This document shows positions 15,585 through 25,079 of a DNA stretch of 64,000 bases, piece after piece. The position numbers and the translations under genes are program-made. The notes under the pieces are model-generated. The model was not told the origin of the DNA, searched no databases, and worked only from the letters and a program-made list of their open reading frames with translations. Each line of letters starts with the position of its first letter. Position 1 is the first letter of the stretch. Origin of the DNA: Paenibacillus sp. FSL R7-0273 (GTDB lineage: Bacteria; Bacillota; Bacilli; Paenibacillales; Paenibacillaceae); contig NZ_CP009283.1 in NCBI RefSeq assembly GCF_000758625.1, positions 3,235,501 to 3,299,500 on the forward strand. Reading direction: 5' to 3'.

Positions 15585-18449
15585 TTGCTTCATATAACCG
15601 TTCTTGTTCCGTTTCTGCTGGCCCTAATGATAGCGCTTCTACGCGGGAAGCTGCCCCGGCTCCACAGAGGGTGGCTGGTGCTTGCAGGCCCGCTGGCGTT
15701 ATTCGTTTATTTCTTGACCCGCATACCGGTCATCAAGGGAGGAGATTCCGGGTACGAGACTGTATCATGGATTCCGTCCCTTGGCATTGATCTGGTGTTC
15801 CACCTGGATGGTTTAAGCTTACTGTTCACATTGTTAATTACAGGAATGGGTGCGCTGGTTATTATCTATTCGATCTATTATCTGGACAAACGCAAAGAAG
15901 AGCTGACCCCGTTCTATGTCTATCTGATGTTATTTATGGGAGCTATGCTGGGCGTTGTATTGTCCGATAATCTGATGGTGCTGTACGGCTTCTGGGAGCT
16001 GACCAGCGTATCCTCCTTCCTGCTGATTGCTTTTTGGCACCGCAGACAGAAGTCACGTTACGGCGCACTGAAGTCCATGCTGATTACGGTCTTTGGCGGT
16101 CTGGCGATGTTCGCCGGCTTCCTGATGCTGTACGTCATGACCGGCACCTTCAGTATCCGTGAGATCTGGAGCCAGGCTGGTGACATCAGCGGGCAGGCAC
16201 TGTTTATTCCTGCGATGCTTCTGATTCTGCTGGGCGCCTTCACCAAATCAGCCCAGTTTCCGTTTCACATCTGGCTGCCGGATGCAATGGAAGCACCGAC
16301 TCCGGTCAGTGCCTATCTGCACTCGGCAACCATGGTCAAAGCCGGCCTTTATCTGGTCGCACGTTTCAGTCCGGTGTTTGCGGGGCAATATGAGTGGTTT
16401 TGGATTGTGTCGGGTGTCGGCCTGATCACCTTGATCTATGGATCGATCCAGGCGATGAAGCAGACGGACCTGAAGGCTCTATTAGCCTATTCTACAATCA
16501 GTCAGCTTGGACTGATTATGGGACTACTGGGAATGGGATCAGCAGCTTCATTCTATACGGGTGAAGAGGCTGTATACTTTACCGCCGCAACAACGGCAGC
16601 ATTATTTCATTTATTTAATCATGCCATTTTCAAAGGCTCACTGTTCATGGTTGTCGGAATTGTCGACCATGAGACGAATACACGTGACCTGCGCAAGCTG
16701 GGCGGGCTGGTCTCACTGATGCCTGTAACCTTTACCGTTGCGCTGATCGGCAGCTTCTCGATGGCTGGCCTTCCGCCGTTCGCCGGCTTCCTAAGCAAGG
16801 AGATGTTCTTTACTGCCGTTCTGAATATCAGGGAGCTTGATATTCTGAGTGCGCAATCGCTGTTTACCATTGTTCCGGTGGTAGCCTGGATTGCGAGCAT
16901 ATTTACCTTTGCTTATAGCATGATTATGGTCTTCCATACCTTCTTTGGCAAATTTCAGCCGGAGAAGCTGGATAAAAAACCGCATGAGGCGCCATTCGGC
17001 CTGCTGCTGTCACCAATCCTGCTGGCACTGCTGGCGGTTGTGACCGGATTATTCCCCAACATGCTGTCTAAGACGCTCATTGTACCGGGAATGAACGCAA
17101 TTCATCCGCAGATCGCAGCAAGCTCGCCTTTTTACGTAAATATCTATTTCTGGCATGGGTTTAACACTGAAGTATGGATGACGCTCGGCGTTATTGTTCT
17201 CGGTATTGTTGTGTACCGGGTTTACGGCCGTCTCAGTCTTGTTGACAGAGAGTGGGGCAGGGGCAGAGGCGTTACGCTGAACCAGGTCTATGACGGCAGC
17301 ATCCGGCTGGTTGAACGGTCTTCACGTTCCATTACCAGTCTCTATATGACAGGCTCCATGCGCCACTATCTGATGTATATTTTCACATTGATCATTGTAA
17401 TTGTAGGCGGCGCTTTGCTGTATACAGACGGTATCACGCTAGGGCAAGGCCAATATGCGCCGATTTCCTTCTTTGAGGTTGTTGCGGTGCTCGTTATGCT
17501 GACAGGTGCAGTAGCTATACCTTTTGCCAAATCGAGAGTGTCGGCGATTCTGCTCACGGGTATGGTAGGCTACATGGTAACTTTACTCTTTGTCCTGTTC
17601 CGGGCCCCTGATCTGGCGCTGACCCAGATGATTGTTGAAGTAGTATCGGTAACCCTGTTCCTGCTGTGCTTCCGCCATCTGCCTAGACTGGGCCGTGAGA
17701 AGGTCAAATTCCGGCTGAAGCTTCCTAAGCTGATCATTTCCATCGGCTTCGGGGCGACCATGACCATGGTGGCACTGGCGGCTCTTGACAGCAGCCCGTT
17801 CGAATCGATCTCAAGCTTTTATACCGAGAACAGCTATAAGCTGGGCGGCGGTAAAAATATCGTCAACGTGCTGCTTGTAGATTTCCGCGGATTCGATACC
17901 ATGTTTGAAATCACGGTGCTGGGTCTGGCCTCACTGGCGATCTATTCCATGATCAAGCTGAAGGTTGAGCCGGACAATAAGCCTGCTGCCATAAAAAGCA
18001 TGTTCGACGATGAGAAGCCGCGTTACTCCCGCAGTAACGATGTGCTGCTCCAGTCGGTAGCCAAGGTGGCTTTTGTAATCATCATAACCTTCTCGCTGTA
18101 TCTGTTCTTTGCCGGGCATAACAATCCGGGCGGAGGCTTTATCGGAGCCCTGATGGCCGCAGCGGCGCTTGTGCTGCTGGCTATTGCATTCGGTATGGAT
18201 TTCGTGGAAAAGGTGCTGCCTGTCAATTACCGTATTTTAATCGGGGTAGGCATTCTGATGGCATTCCTTACCGGGATAGGCTCCTTTTTCTTTGATGTGC
18301 CTTTCCTCAGCCAGGCCTTTGCTTATTTCGAGCTGCCGGTGATGGGCAAGACGGAGCTGACTACGGCGATGCTGTTCGATTTGGGTGTATACCTGTCTGT
18401 CATCGGTGTCACCATGAATATTATCTTTACGATCGGGAGGGATAACTGA
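15585..18449 (+). CDS. mrpA: Mrp Na+/H+ antiporter subunit A fused to subunit B
   Basis: A 954-residue membrane protein. The first 800 residues are MrpA: NuoL-like antiporter core (HSATMVKAGLYLVAR, LLAYSTISQLG, LPPFAGFLSKE), then the MbhD/MbhE-like part. The last 145 residues carry the MrpB motif GHNNPGGGFIGAL. Separate MrpA (about 800) and MrpB (about 140) are usual in Bacillus, so this is an A-B fusion, with no frameshift visible. TTG at 15585 has AAGGAGG seven bases upstream; a TTG at 15579 is too close to it. The complex exchanges Na+ for H+ in the cell membrane. Confidence 0.95.
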   Translation: MLHITVLVPFLLALMIALLRGKLPRLHRGWLVLAGPLALFVYFLTRIPVIKGGDSGYETVSWIPSLGIDLVFHLDGLSLLFTLLITGMGALVIIYSIYYLDKRKEELTPFYVYLMLFMGAMLGVVLSDNLMVLYGFWELTSVSSFLLIAFWHRRQKSRYGALKSMLITVFGGLAMFAGFLMLYVMTGTFSIREIWSQAGDISGQALFIPAMLLILLGAFTKSAQFPFHIWLPDAMEAPTPVSAYLHSATMVKAGLYLVARFSPVFAGQYEWFWIVSGVGLITLIYGSIQAMKQTDLKALLAYSTISQLGLIMGLLGMGSAASFYTGEEAVYFTAATTAALFHLFNHAIFKGSLFMVVGIVDHETNTRDLRKLGGLVSLMPVTFTVALIGSFSMAGLPPFAGFLSKEMFFTAVLNIRELDILSAQSLFTIVPVVAWIASIFTFAYSMIMVFHTFFGKFQPEKLDKKPHEAPFGLLLSPILLALLAVVTGLFPNMLSKTLIVPGMNAIHPQIAASSPFYVNIYFWHGFNTEVWMTLGVIVLGIVVYRVYGRLSLVDREWGRGRGVTLNQVYDGSIRLVERSSRSITSLYMTGSMRHYLMYIFTLIIVIVGGALLYTDGITLGQGQYAPISFFEVVAVLVMLTGAVAIPFAKSRVSAILLTGMVGYMVTLLFVLFRAPDLALTQMIVEVVSVTLFLLCFRHLPRLGREKVKFRLKLPKLIISIGFGATMTMVALAALDSSPFESISSFYTENSYKLGGGKNIVNVLLVDFRGFDTMFEITVLGLASLAIYSMIKLKVEPDNKPAAIKSMFDDEKPRYSRSNDVLLQSVAKVAFVIIITFSLYLFFAGHNNPGGGFIGALMAAAALVLLAIAFGMDFVEKVLPVNYRILIGVGILMAFLTGIGSFFFDVPFLSQAFAYFELPVMGKTELTTAMLFDLGVYLSVIGVTMNIIFTIGRDN

Positions 18450-18784
18450 TGGAACTCCTTATTGCCCTGGCGATCGGTGTCCTGTTTACAGTAGGTGTGT
18501 ATCTTGTCCTCTCCAAAAGCCTGCTCCGCATCCTGCTTGGCACTACGCTGATTACTCACGGTGTCCATCTGCTGCTGCTGACCATGGCCGGCCTGAAGAC
18601 AGGCGCTTCTCCGCTGCTTGGCGAGAATGCCGATGCCTATGTCGATCCTTTGCCTCAGGCGCTTATCCTTACTTCGATTGTTATCAGCTTCGGGGTATCC
18701 GCATTCTTCATCGTTCTGGCTTACCGGGCTTACCGCTCGGCGGGCATGGATGATGTGGAAGGAAGCAGGGGGGAGAGAGAATGA
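18449..18784 (+). CDS. mrpC: Mrp antiporter subunit C
   Basis: A 111-residue, three-segment membrane protein of the NuoK-like family (LGTTLITHGVHLLLLTM, then DPLPQALILTSIVISFGVSAF). ATG at 18449 overlaps the mrpA stop by one base, with GGAGGG upstream. Expected length for MrpC. Confidence 0.95.
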   Translation: MELLIALAIGVLFTVGVYLVLSKSLLRILLGTTLITHGVHLLLLTMAGLKTGASPLLGENADAYVDPLPQALILTSIVISFGVSAFFIVLAYRAYRSAGMDDVEGSRGERE

Positions 18785-20265
18785 ACAATCTGCTTGTAAT
18801 GCCTCTGCTGATTCCGGCCTTGACGGCGGTTATCCTTATTTTTCTGAAGGATAGAATCGGCCTGCAGCGCATAATCAGTGCTGTCAGCGGATTTATCAAT
18901 ATTGCTGTTGCTGCCTTAATTGTCTACCAGGTTCATACGGAAGGCATTCAGACGCTGTACATGGGGGGCTGGATGCCGCCTTACGGGATCGTCTTTGTAG
19001 CTGACATGTTTGCAGCACTGCTTGTCCTGACGACTTCCATAGTCGGGGCGGCCTGCCTGTTCTTTTCCTTTGCCAGCATCGGGGAAGAGCGGGAGCGCTT
19101 TTACTATTATGTATTCTTCCATTTCCTGCTAACCGGCGTTTCCGGATCTTTTCTTACGGGTGACCTGTTTAACCTGTTCGTATGCTTCGAGGTGCTGTTG
19201 GTCGCTTCATACTCCATGATTGTGCTGGGAGGCACGAGAGTCCAGCTGCGTGAAACGTTAAAATACATTCTGGTCAATGTGCTCTCGTCCAGCTTGTTTG
19301 TAGCTGCGATTGCTTATCTTTATGCAGCAACAGGCACGCTGAATATGGCTCATCTGGCCATGCGGGTAGCTGAAGCGGGGCAGGGCGGTGTGATGAATGT
19401 TATTGCCGTGCTGCTGCTCCTGGTGTTCTCGCTCAAAGCAGGACTGCTGCTGTTCTTCTGGCTTCCTGATTCCTACAGTGCGCCTCCGCTCGCGGTGAGG
19501 GCCTTGTTCGGAGCTTTGCTGACCAAAGTTGGGCTCTACGCCATCACACGCACCTTCACACTGATCTTTATTCATGATACGGGTCTGACGCATTCCCTGA
19601 TGGGCTGGATGGCCGGGGCAACGATGATTCTCGGAGCGGTTGGAGCGCTGGCCTACAGCGATCTAAGCCGGATATTCAACTATAATATTATTATCAGCGT
19701 AGGCTTCCTTGCTTTTGGTATATCTGTCCTGACCCAGGATTCTCTAAACGGGGTTGTGTTCTATCTGATGCATGACATGATTGCCAAGGCATTGCTGTTC
19801 TTCCTGGGCGGCATGATTCTTGCAGCCTCGGGAACAGAACAGCTGAAGCAGATGGGCGGATTGATCCGCAGATACCCGTGGACCGGATGGATGTTCTTTA
19901 TCCTGACGCTGGCTCTGGTAGGCGTGCCGCCGCTTAGCGGCTTTGCAGGAAAGGTTATGATGGTGCGCAGCGGCTTCGGCGAAGCGCATGTAGCCCTGGC
20001 CCTGATCGCGCTTGCGTCCAGCTTTGTTGTCCTGTACTCGCTGATTAAGGTGTTCCAGGAAGTGTTCTGGGGCGGTGAGCGGAGCGAAGACGAGATTCAT
20101 CCCCTGCGCTATAAGGCGATGATGGCACCGGCTGCCGTGCTGTTTATACTCGTAATTCTGATGGGTGTCGGTGCCGAGACGGTGAACGGATTTGTAATGC
20201 AGGCTGGTGCCGTGCTGGCTGATCCGGCACAATACATTAACGCTGTCATGAGCATGAAGGAGTAG
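18781..20265 (+). CDS. mrpD: Mrp antiporter subunit D
   Basis: A 494-residue NuoN/NuoM-like subunit with about 14 membrane segments and the motifs LTGDLFNLFVCFEVLL, LLLFFWLPDSYSAPP and GVPPLSGFAGK. It overlaps the mrpC stop by four bases. With MrpA it forms the antiporter core. Confidence 0.95.
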   Translation: MNNLLVMPLLIPALTAVILIFLKDRIGLQRIISAVSGFINIAVAALIVYQVHTEGIQTLYMGGWMPPYGIVFVADMFAALLVLTTSIVGAACLFFSFASIGEERERFYYYVFFHFLLTGVSGSFLTGDLFNLFVCFEVLLVASYSMIVLGGTRVQLRETLKYILVNVLSSSLFVAAIAYLYAATGTLNMAHLAMRVAEAGQGGVMNVIAVLLLLVFSLKAGLLLFFWLPDSYSAPPLAVRALFGALLTKVGLYAITRTFTLIFIHDTGLTHSLMGWMAGATMILGAVGALAYSDLSRIFNYNIIISVGFLAFGISVLTQDSLNGVVFYLMHDMIAKALLFFLGGMILAASGTEQLKQMGGLIRRYPWTGWMFFILTLALVGVPPLSGFAGKVMMVRSGFGEAHVALALIALASSFVVLYSLIKVFQEVFWGGERSEDEIHPLRYKAMMAPAAVLFILVILMGVGAETVNGFVMQAGAVLADPAQYINAVMSMKE

Positions 20266-20271
20266 ATGCAG

Positions 20272-20751
20272 ATGGCTTTTCAAATATTATTGAATTTCAT
20301 GATAGCGTTTCTGTGGATGTTCCTGAATAATGACTGGACAGCTTCCGGCTTCATCATCGGCTATGTACTCGGCATTCTCGTTCTGTTCGGGCTGCGGCGG
20401 TTCTTCGACGGACGGCTGTATCTCGGCAAAGGCTGGGCCATTATTAAGCTGGCAGTCCTGCTCTTGCGGGAGCTGGTCGTATCCAGTTATATCGTGGTAA
20501 AAGCGGTGCTGAGGCCGAATCTTGATATCCGTCCGGCCATCCTGATGTACACTACAGAGCTGAAGTCGGACTGGGAGGTTGCCGTACTCATTACACTCCT
20601 CTGCCTGACGCCGGGCTCGGTAGTGCTGGAGGTGTCCAAGGATAACCGGACCCTGTATATTCATGCAATGGATATTAAGGATGCCGAGCAGTTTAGAGAC
20701 AACATCCGCAACACGTTCGAACGTGCCATACTGGAGGTGTCCCGCTCATGA
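20272..20751 (+). CDS. mrpE: Mrp antiporter subunit E
   Basis: A 159-residue protein with two N-terminal membrane segments and a cytoplasmic tail (LTPGSVVLEVS, LYIHAMD). ATG at 20272 is favoured over the ATG at 20266, because GAAGGAG is then nine bases away rather than three. Confidence 0.93.
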   Translation: MAFQILLNFMIAFLWMFLNNDWTASGFIIGYVLGILVLFGLRRFFDGRLYLGKGWAIIKLAVLLLRELVVSSYIVVKAVLRPNLDIRPAILMYTTELKSDWEVAVLITLLCLTPGSVVLEVSKDNRTLYIHAMDIKDAEQFRDNIRNTFERAILEVSRS

Positions 20752-21041
20752 TTCACACTATACTCATGCTGTCGGTTTCGATTATGGTTATCTCAATCGG
20801 CATCTGTGCCTGGAGGCTGGTTAAAGGGCCGTCACTGCCGGACCGGGTTGCCGCACTGGATACCATAGGTATTAATCTGCTGGCGATGGTTGCGGTGCTG
20901 TCGGTGCTCTTTAAGACTCAATCCTTTATCGAATATATTCTGCTGATCGGCATTCTTTCTTTTATCGGGACGATGGCCTTTGCCAGATATATTGAAAGGA
21001 GAGTGGTGTTTGAGCATGGAGATGATCAAGACCGCGGTTGA
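20748..21041 (+). CDS. mrpF: Mrp antiporter subunit F
   Basis: A 97-residue, three-segment membrane protein with GPSLPDRVAALDTIGIN after the first segment, the standard MrpF pattern. It overlaps mrpE by four bases. Confidence 0.94.
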   Translation: MIHTILMLSVSIMVISIGICAWRLVKGPSLPDRVAALDTIGINLLAMVAVLSVLFKTQSFIEYILLIGILSFIGTMAFARYIERRVVFEHGDDQDRG

Positions 21042-21396
21042 ACTGATATTTGCACTGCTAATTCTGACAGGGGCGCTGCTTAGTGCGGTGAGCTCGTTTG
21101 GGCTGATCCGGCTGCCTGATGTCTATCTGAGATCACATGCCGCTGCCAAAAGTGCTACGCTCGGAGTCTTGTGTGTGCTTAGCGGCGCATTTCTCTACTT
21201 TGCTGTTTTTCTCGATTTTATCAGCGCGAAGCTGCTGCTGGGAATTGTGTTCGTATTCATGACTTCTCCGTTGTCGGCCCATCTGACAGGGCGGGCCGCT
21301 TACCGGACTGGGGTGCCGCTCTGGAACAAGCGTATCCAGGATGATCTGAAAGATGTGCTGGAGAAGGAAAGAGTCAAATCCGATCCCACTGCTTAG
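21010..21396 (+). CDS. mrpG: Mrp antiporter subunit G
   Basis: A 128-residue membrane protein with the MrpG motif GLIRLPDVYLRSHAAAKSATLG. It overlaps mrpF by 32 bases. TTG at 21010 has AGGAGAG six bases upstream; the ATG at 21016 is also possible. It closes the operon and a strong terminator follows. Confidence 0.93.
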   Translation: MSMEMIKTAVELIFALLILTGALLSAVSSFGLIRLPDVYLRSHAAAKSATLGVLCVLSGAFLYFAVFLDFISAKLLLGIVFVFMTSPLSAHLTGRAAYRTGVPLWNKRIQDDLKDVLEKERVKSDPTA

Positions 21397-21407
21397 CTAA
21401 CGGATAG

Positions 21408-21459
21408 AAACAGGGATGTCTTCAGGCCATGAATGGCTGAGAAGCATCCCTGTTTTTTT
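21408..21459 (+). terminator. Terminator of the Mrp operon
   Basis: AAACAGGGATG (21408-21418) pairs with CATCCCTGTTT (21445-21455), with a second small stem inside the loop and seven T after it. Confidence 0.85.
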
Positions 21460-21524
21460 GTGAATATGTTCCGGAGTTTCTTGTAAAACACTGAACCAGC
21501 TTCATGCTGCTTGCCGGGAGATCG

Positions 21525-22772
21525 CTATACAGACTGCGGCGTATTGTCTCTGCGGCTGGTGCGTTTCAGATATAGGTGCAGCATCATGTAGGAAACGATA
21601 AACGCTGCTGTGACGAGCCACAGGGGAATCCGCGGGTCGAGCTTGTAAGCCCAGCCGCCAATGATGCCTGCAGGTGCGGTGAATAACAGGATCAGCACAG
21701 ACAGCATGGAGAATACCTTGGCCCGCTTGTCATCGTCAATGGCGTTTTGAACAGCAGCCTCCAGATAAGGCGAACTGATCATCAGGCCTACAGCCGCCAG
21801 AATGGTGCTGAGCCCGATCCACAGCAGGCTGGAGGAAGGATAGAGCACCAGCATGACATTCGATACTGCAGAAAGTCCGAAGCCGGCCATCATCGCACGG
21901 TGGGCAGCCTGATCCGGGATTTTGGGCATAAGCAGCCAGAGCGTCACCAGCATAATGATTGAGGATACAGCCGGGAACAGCGAGATGATGCCGCTGTCAA
22001 GCCGTAAATAGTCCGCCATATAGAGCGAGAGATAAGTCGTCTTCAGTGTTGCCTGGAAGTTGAACAGGATGTACACACCAAAGATAAGCAGCAGGTTACG
22101 GTCGGTACCGAGCTCCCGGAAAGCGCCGCCATATTCGACCATGCTCTCTCTAAGTCCCAGTTCACGGGTCTCCTGACGTTTTCGGATCCCTGCCTCAGTC
22201 TCACGTGTTGTCAGATGCCGGCCGACAAACTGAAAGGTCATGAATAGAAAGGCGATTACATACATAATCCGCATGCCTGTGACCATGCCGTATTGGTTCA
22301 CCAGCAGGCCGCCGAGCGGGGCGAACAGCCCTCCGATCACCCCGATGATCTGCAGCAGGGTAAATACATAAGTCCGGTCTGACGGCTTGGTGTCCTCTAC
22401 AATGAGGCAGTAAAAGGCAATATGCGGCACACGCTGGAAGCCGTTGATAATGGCTGCGGCCACAAAAAACCACAGGTTTTGTGAAAAAGCCCACAGTAAG
22501 GTAGCCAGACTCCAGCTGAGCAAATCAAAATACAGGATGGCCCGTTTGCGGCCCATGCGGTCGGTTAAATATCCGCTCAGCAGGGAAGAGAATACCTGCA
22601 CAATCAGTCCGATGGTTGTGATCCAGCCGATGTTCAGCTCTGTCAGTCCAAGCTCATACATATACAAGGTAGCGTAGGTGGAGAACATGCTGAACGGGAT
22701 CAGGAAAAAAGGCTCAAAGGTCAGGCAGCCCCGGCTGTTTCCCTGCAGCCGCGGAAAAATCGTTTTTGACAT
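21525..22772 (-). CDS. MFS transporter
   Basis: A 415-residue, 12-segment major facilitator protein. The loop 2-3 motif is present as GYLTDRMGRKRA, and a long central loop (about residues 190-215) separates the halves. ATG at 22772 has GGAGGA seven bases upstream; an in-frame start 14 codons earlier has none. Substrate unknown; drug or metabolite efflux is possible. Confidence 0.88.
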   Translation of the reverse strand: MSKTIFPRLQGNSRGCLTFEPFFLIPFSMFSTYATLYMYELGLTELNIGWITTIGLIVQVFSSLLSGYLTDRMGRKRAILYFDLLSWSLATLLWAFSQNLWFFVAAAIINGFQRVPHIAFYCLIVEDTKPSDRTYVFTLLQIIGVIGGLFAPLGGLLVNQYGMVTGMRIMYVIAFLFMTFQFVGRHLTTRETEAGIRKRQETRELGLRESMVEYGGAFRELGTDRNLLLIFGVYILFNFQATLKTTYLSLYMADYLRLDSGIISLFPAVSSIIMLVTLWLLMPKIPDQAAHRAMMAGFGLSAVSNVMLVLYPSSSLLWIGLSTILAAVGLMISSPYLEAAVQNAIDDDKRAKVFSMLSVLILLFTAPAGIIGGWAYKLDPRIPLWLVTAAFIVSYMMLHLYLKRTSRRDNTPQSV

Positions 22773-22953
22773 GAAGAAGTCCTCCGGATAGTAGTAAGAG
22801 ATAGTAAGGTCCAAACTATTAAATGATAATTATAGAATAATGTCAACAACGGGGCTCTCGAAGAAATGCTGAAGTTGCAGCGGGGCTTGAAGTTACGGTA
22901 GACTTGATAAGATGGGTAAAGCTGTCGTCATTCCAACAAGTAAGGTGGTTAAC

Positions 22954-24057
22954 ATGTTTATAATTCTCGGAATCGTATTCGTCCTTTTGTACGCTGCAAT
23001 CGTGTTCTACATCGGCTGGAGCGGCTGGAGCTGGATTAAGCCCGTCGTATCAGCCAGATTCCGCCTGGTCTATATCCTTTTGCTAGTCTTTCTGGCCAGC
23101 TCACTCATTCTATCCAGAGTAGTAGCGGGCTCAGCGGTGTTAAGTGTAATCGGCAGCTATTGGCTGGCCCTGTTCAGCTTGTCGGTTCTTCTTCTGCCGG
23201 TTATCCACCTTATTGTCTGGCTGACCAAGCTCTCACGTCTGCCGCGTCATGCCGTCCAGAAATGGTCGGGCATTATCACTTTACTGCTGCTTGTAGTCTT
23301 GATCGGGTTCGGGAGCTTTAACGCCTTTAATCCGGTAACCCGCTCTTACGATATCGTAATTGACAAGCCGGGCCCGGAGAACGGGGAGCTGCATATTGTA
23401 ATGGCGTCTGACATGCATTTTGGCTATCTGTCCGGAGCAGGACATGCCAAGCGGATGGTTAAAGAGATTAACGCGCTGAAGCCGGATATCGTGCTGCTGC
23501 CCGGTGATATTATAGATGATGATATCGTGCCGTATAAGAACAAGGGGATAGGTGATATTCTTTCGGAGATCAATGCTCCGCTGGGAGTCTATGCCTCGCT
23601 GGGGAATCACGACCGGTTCAACGGGGAGATAGAGGAGCTGATCAGTCTGCTCGAGGAGAGCGGGATGCAGGTGCTCTATGACGAGGCAGTACAGGTTGGA
23701 GACTGGCTGACGCTAGTCGGACGGAAGGATTACAGTGATGATGAGCGGGCAGACCTTGCTGCTCTGACCCGGGGAATCGACCGGTCACAGCCGGTAGTCA
23801 TGCTGGAGCATCAGCCGGTCGAGCTGGACATTGCAGAGGGGCAGGGCGTTGATCTGATGCTGTCCGGCCATACTCACCGCGGGCAGATTGCACCGGCCAA
23901 CCTGATTACCTCTCGCATTTTTGAAAATGACTGGGGTTATCTGCAGAAAGGGCAGATGCACTCCATTGTATCCTCGGGATACGGCTTCTGGGGTCCTCCG
24001 ATCCGAATCGGGTCACGGTCTGAGGTTGTGTCTATACATGTTAAGTTTGCAGAATAA
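22954..24057 (+). CDS. Membrane-anchored metallophosphoesterase (YkuE/YaeI-like)
   Basis: A 367-residue protein with four N-terminal membrane segments (residues 1-135), then a calcineurin-like phosphoesterase domain with all metal ligands: SDMHFGY, LLPGDIID, GNHDRF, EHQP and SGHTHRGQ. The catalytic domain should lie outside the cell. ATG at 22954 has AAGGTGG five bases upstream. Relatives act on lipid or UDP-sugar phosphates; the substrate here is not known. Confidence 0.9.
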   Translation: MFIILGIVFVLLYAAIVFYIGWSGWSWIKPVVSARFRLVYILLLVFLASSLILSRVVAGSAVLSVIGSYWLALFSLSVLLLPVIHLIVWLTKLSRLPRHAVQKWSGIITLLLLVVLIGFGSFNAFNPVTRSYDIVIDKPGPENGELHIVMASDMHFGYLSGAGHAKRMVKEINALKPDIVLLPGDIIDDDIVPYKNKGIGDILSEINAPLGVYASLGNHDRFNGEIEELISLLEESGMQVLYDEAVQVGDWLTLVGRKDYSDDERADLAALTRGIDRSQPVVMLEHQPVELDIAEGQGVDLMLSGHTHRGQIAPANLITSRIFENDWGYLQKGQMHSIVSSGYGFWGPPIRIGSRSEVVSIHVKFAE

Positions 24058-24058
24058 A

Positions 24059-24091
24059 AAAAAGGAGCAGCGTGAGCTGTCTCCTTTTTTT
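24059..24091. terminator. Bidirectional terminator between convergent genes
   Basis: AAAGGAG and CTCCTTT flank an inner CAGC-GTGA-GCTG stem, with A- and T-runs on either side. Confidence 0.85.
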
Positions 24092-24108
24092 ATGTTATGG
24101 CTGTTATC

Positions 24109-24873
24109 TCATTTGAAGTAAGGCGTTTCGGCCAAATTCAGCTCATACTCCGTTGTCAGTCCGACAGCAACCGCATCATGGCGCAGATCCAGGTACAGCT
24201 CGGCTTTTGTCGCATTGATATAGGGCTGCACGAACAGGATGCCGATTCCAAATGCCAGTAACCCGAGCAGAATCCAGCCAAGGAAGCTCAAATCAAGCAC
24301 AAACATACGGAACTTATGTCCGCGTGTCATTTGTCTGCTTAAGTCCACTGCGCGGCTGTATCCGATATGCGGATTGTCCGCCAGGATGAAGGGAACCTGG
24401 CTGTATGAGTAGGATTTTATTATTCCCGGAATGATCAGGAGCAGGAACCATAAGAAGAGCAAAAAGTTTCTCCAGAGCATCGCTCCTACAATAGCCCAGT
24501 ACCGGTCCTTATGGAAGGCATAACCGACGTTCCGCATGCTGACCTCACCTTCGGCAGAGCGCTTGAAATACCGCTGTGAGCCGACTATCAGGGGAGAGCC
24601 GAGCAGGATGCCAAAGGCGAAGCCGATAACAACAATGATAATGATGATGAACAGCGCGACAAACAGGATGGGGCCGAGAACCCCCCAATCGATGCTGTAA
24701 CTGCTGTTTTGCCATTCTACGCGGCTTGAGGATGATCTCAGATTATTGCTGGCGCTGGGTATACCGGAGCCTTCTCCAAGCACAATCAGGAGTAAGCTTA
24801 CGACAAAAGCCTTCCAATACGAGGTCCTGAGGACATTCTTGGCCCTTCGTTTTAAATCTGCACGTTCCCACAT
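24109..24873 (-). CDS. DUF975 family membrane protein
   Basis: A 254-residue protein starting WERADLKRRAKNVLR, the family hallmark, with about five membrane segments and the pattern IIPGIIKSYSYSQVPFILAD. ATG at 24873 has GAGG seven bases upstream. Family function unknown. Confidence 0.88.
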   Translation of the reverse strand: MWERADLKRRAKNVLRTSYWKAFVVSLLLIVLGEGSGIPSASNNLRSSSSRVEWQNSSYSIDWGVLGPILFVALFIIIIIVVIGFAFGILLGSPLIVGSQRYFKRSAEGEVSMRNVGYAFHKDRYWAIVGAMLWRNFLLFLWFLLLIIPGIIKSYSYSQVPFILADNPHIGYSRAVDLSRQMTRGHKFRMFVLDLSFLGWILLGLLAFGIGILFVQPYINATKAELYLDLRHDAVAVGLTTEYELNLAETPYFK

Positions 24874-25015
24874 AATAAAACCTCACTTTGTATGTATAAT
24901 ATTCTTCGTCTTACAATTGATAACATAAGTTATGCTTTATTACAAACCTAAATGACAAAATACAGCCGGCGTTAATCTAATTAAATATTCTTCTAATGAA
25001 AAAGAGATGAAAATG

Positions 25016-25042
25016 TAATGAAATAGTCAGAGAAACCGATAT
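25016..25042 (+). promoter_or_regulatory. Sigma-D-type (motility) promoter of chemoreceptor 1
   Basis: TAAT (25016-25019), 15 bases, then ACCGATAT (25035-25042). This matches the sigma-D pattern TAAA-N15-GCCGATAT at 10 of 12 defined bases and lies 38 bases before the chemoreceptor start. Confidence 0.7.
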
Positions 25043-25079
25043 ATTATGTGACGAAAAAGATATCAAAAGGGGAATGTAC

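Noticed and set aside
22800..22850. AT-rich Fur-like sequence upstream of the MFS gene
   Set aside because: Only about 9 of 15 positions fit the Fur consensus, and the right half is not a dyad.
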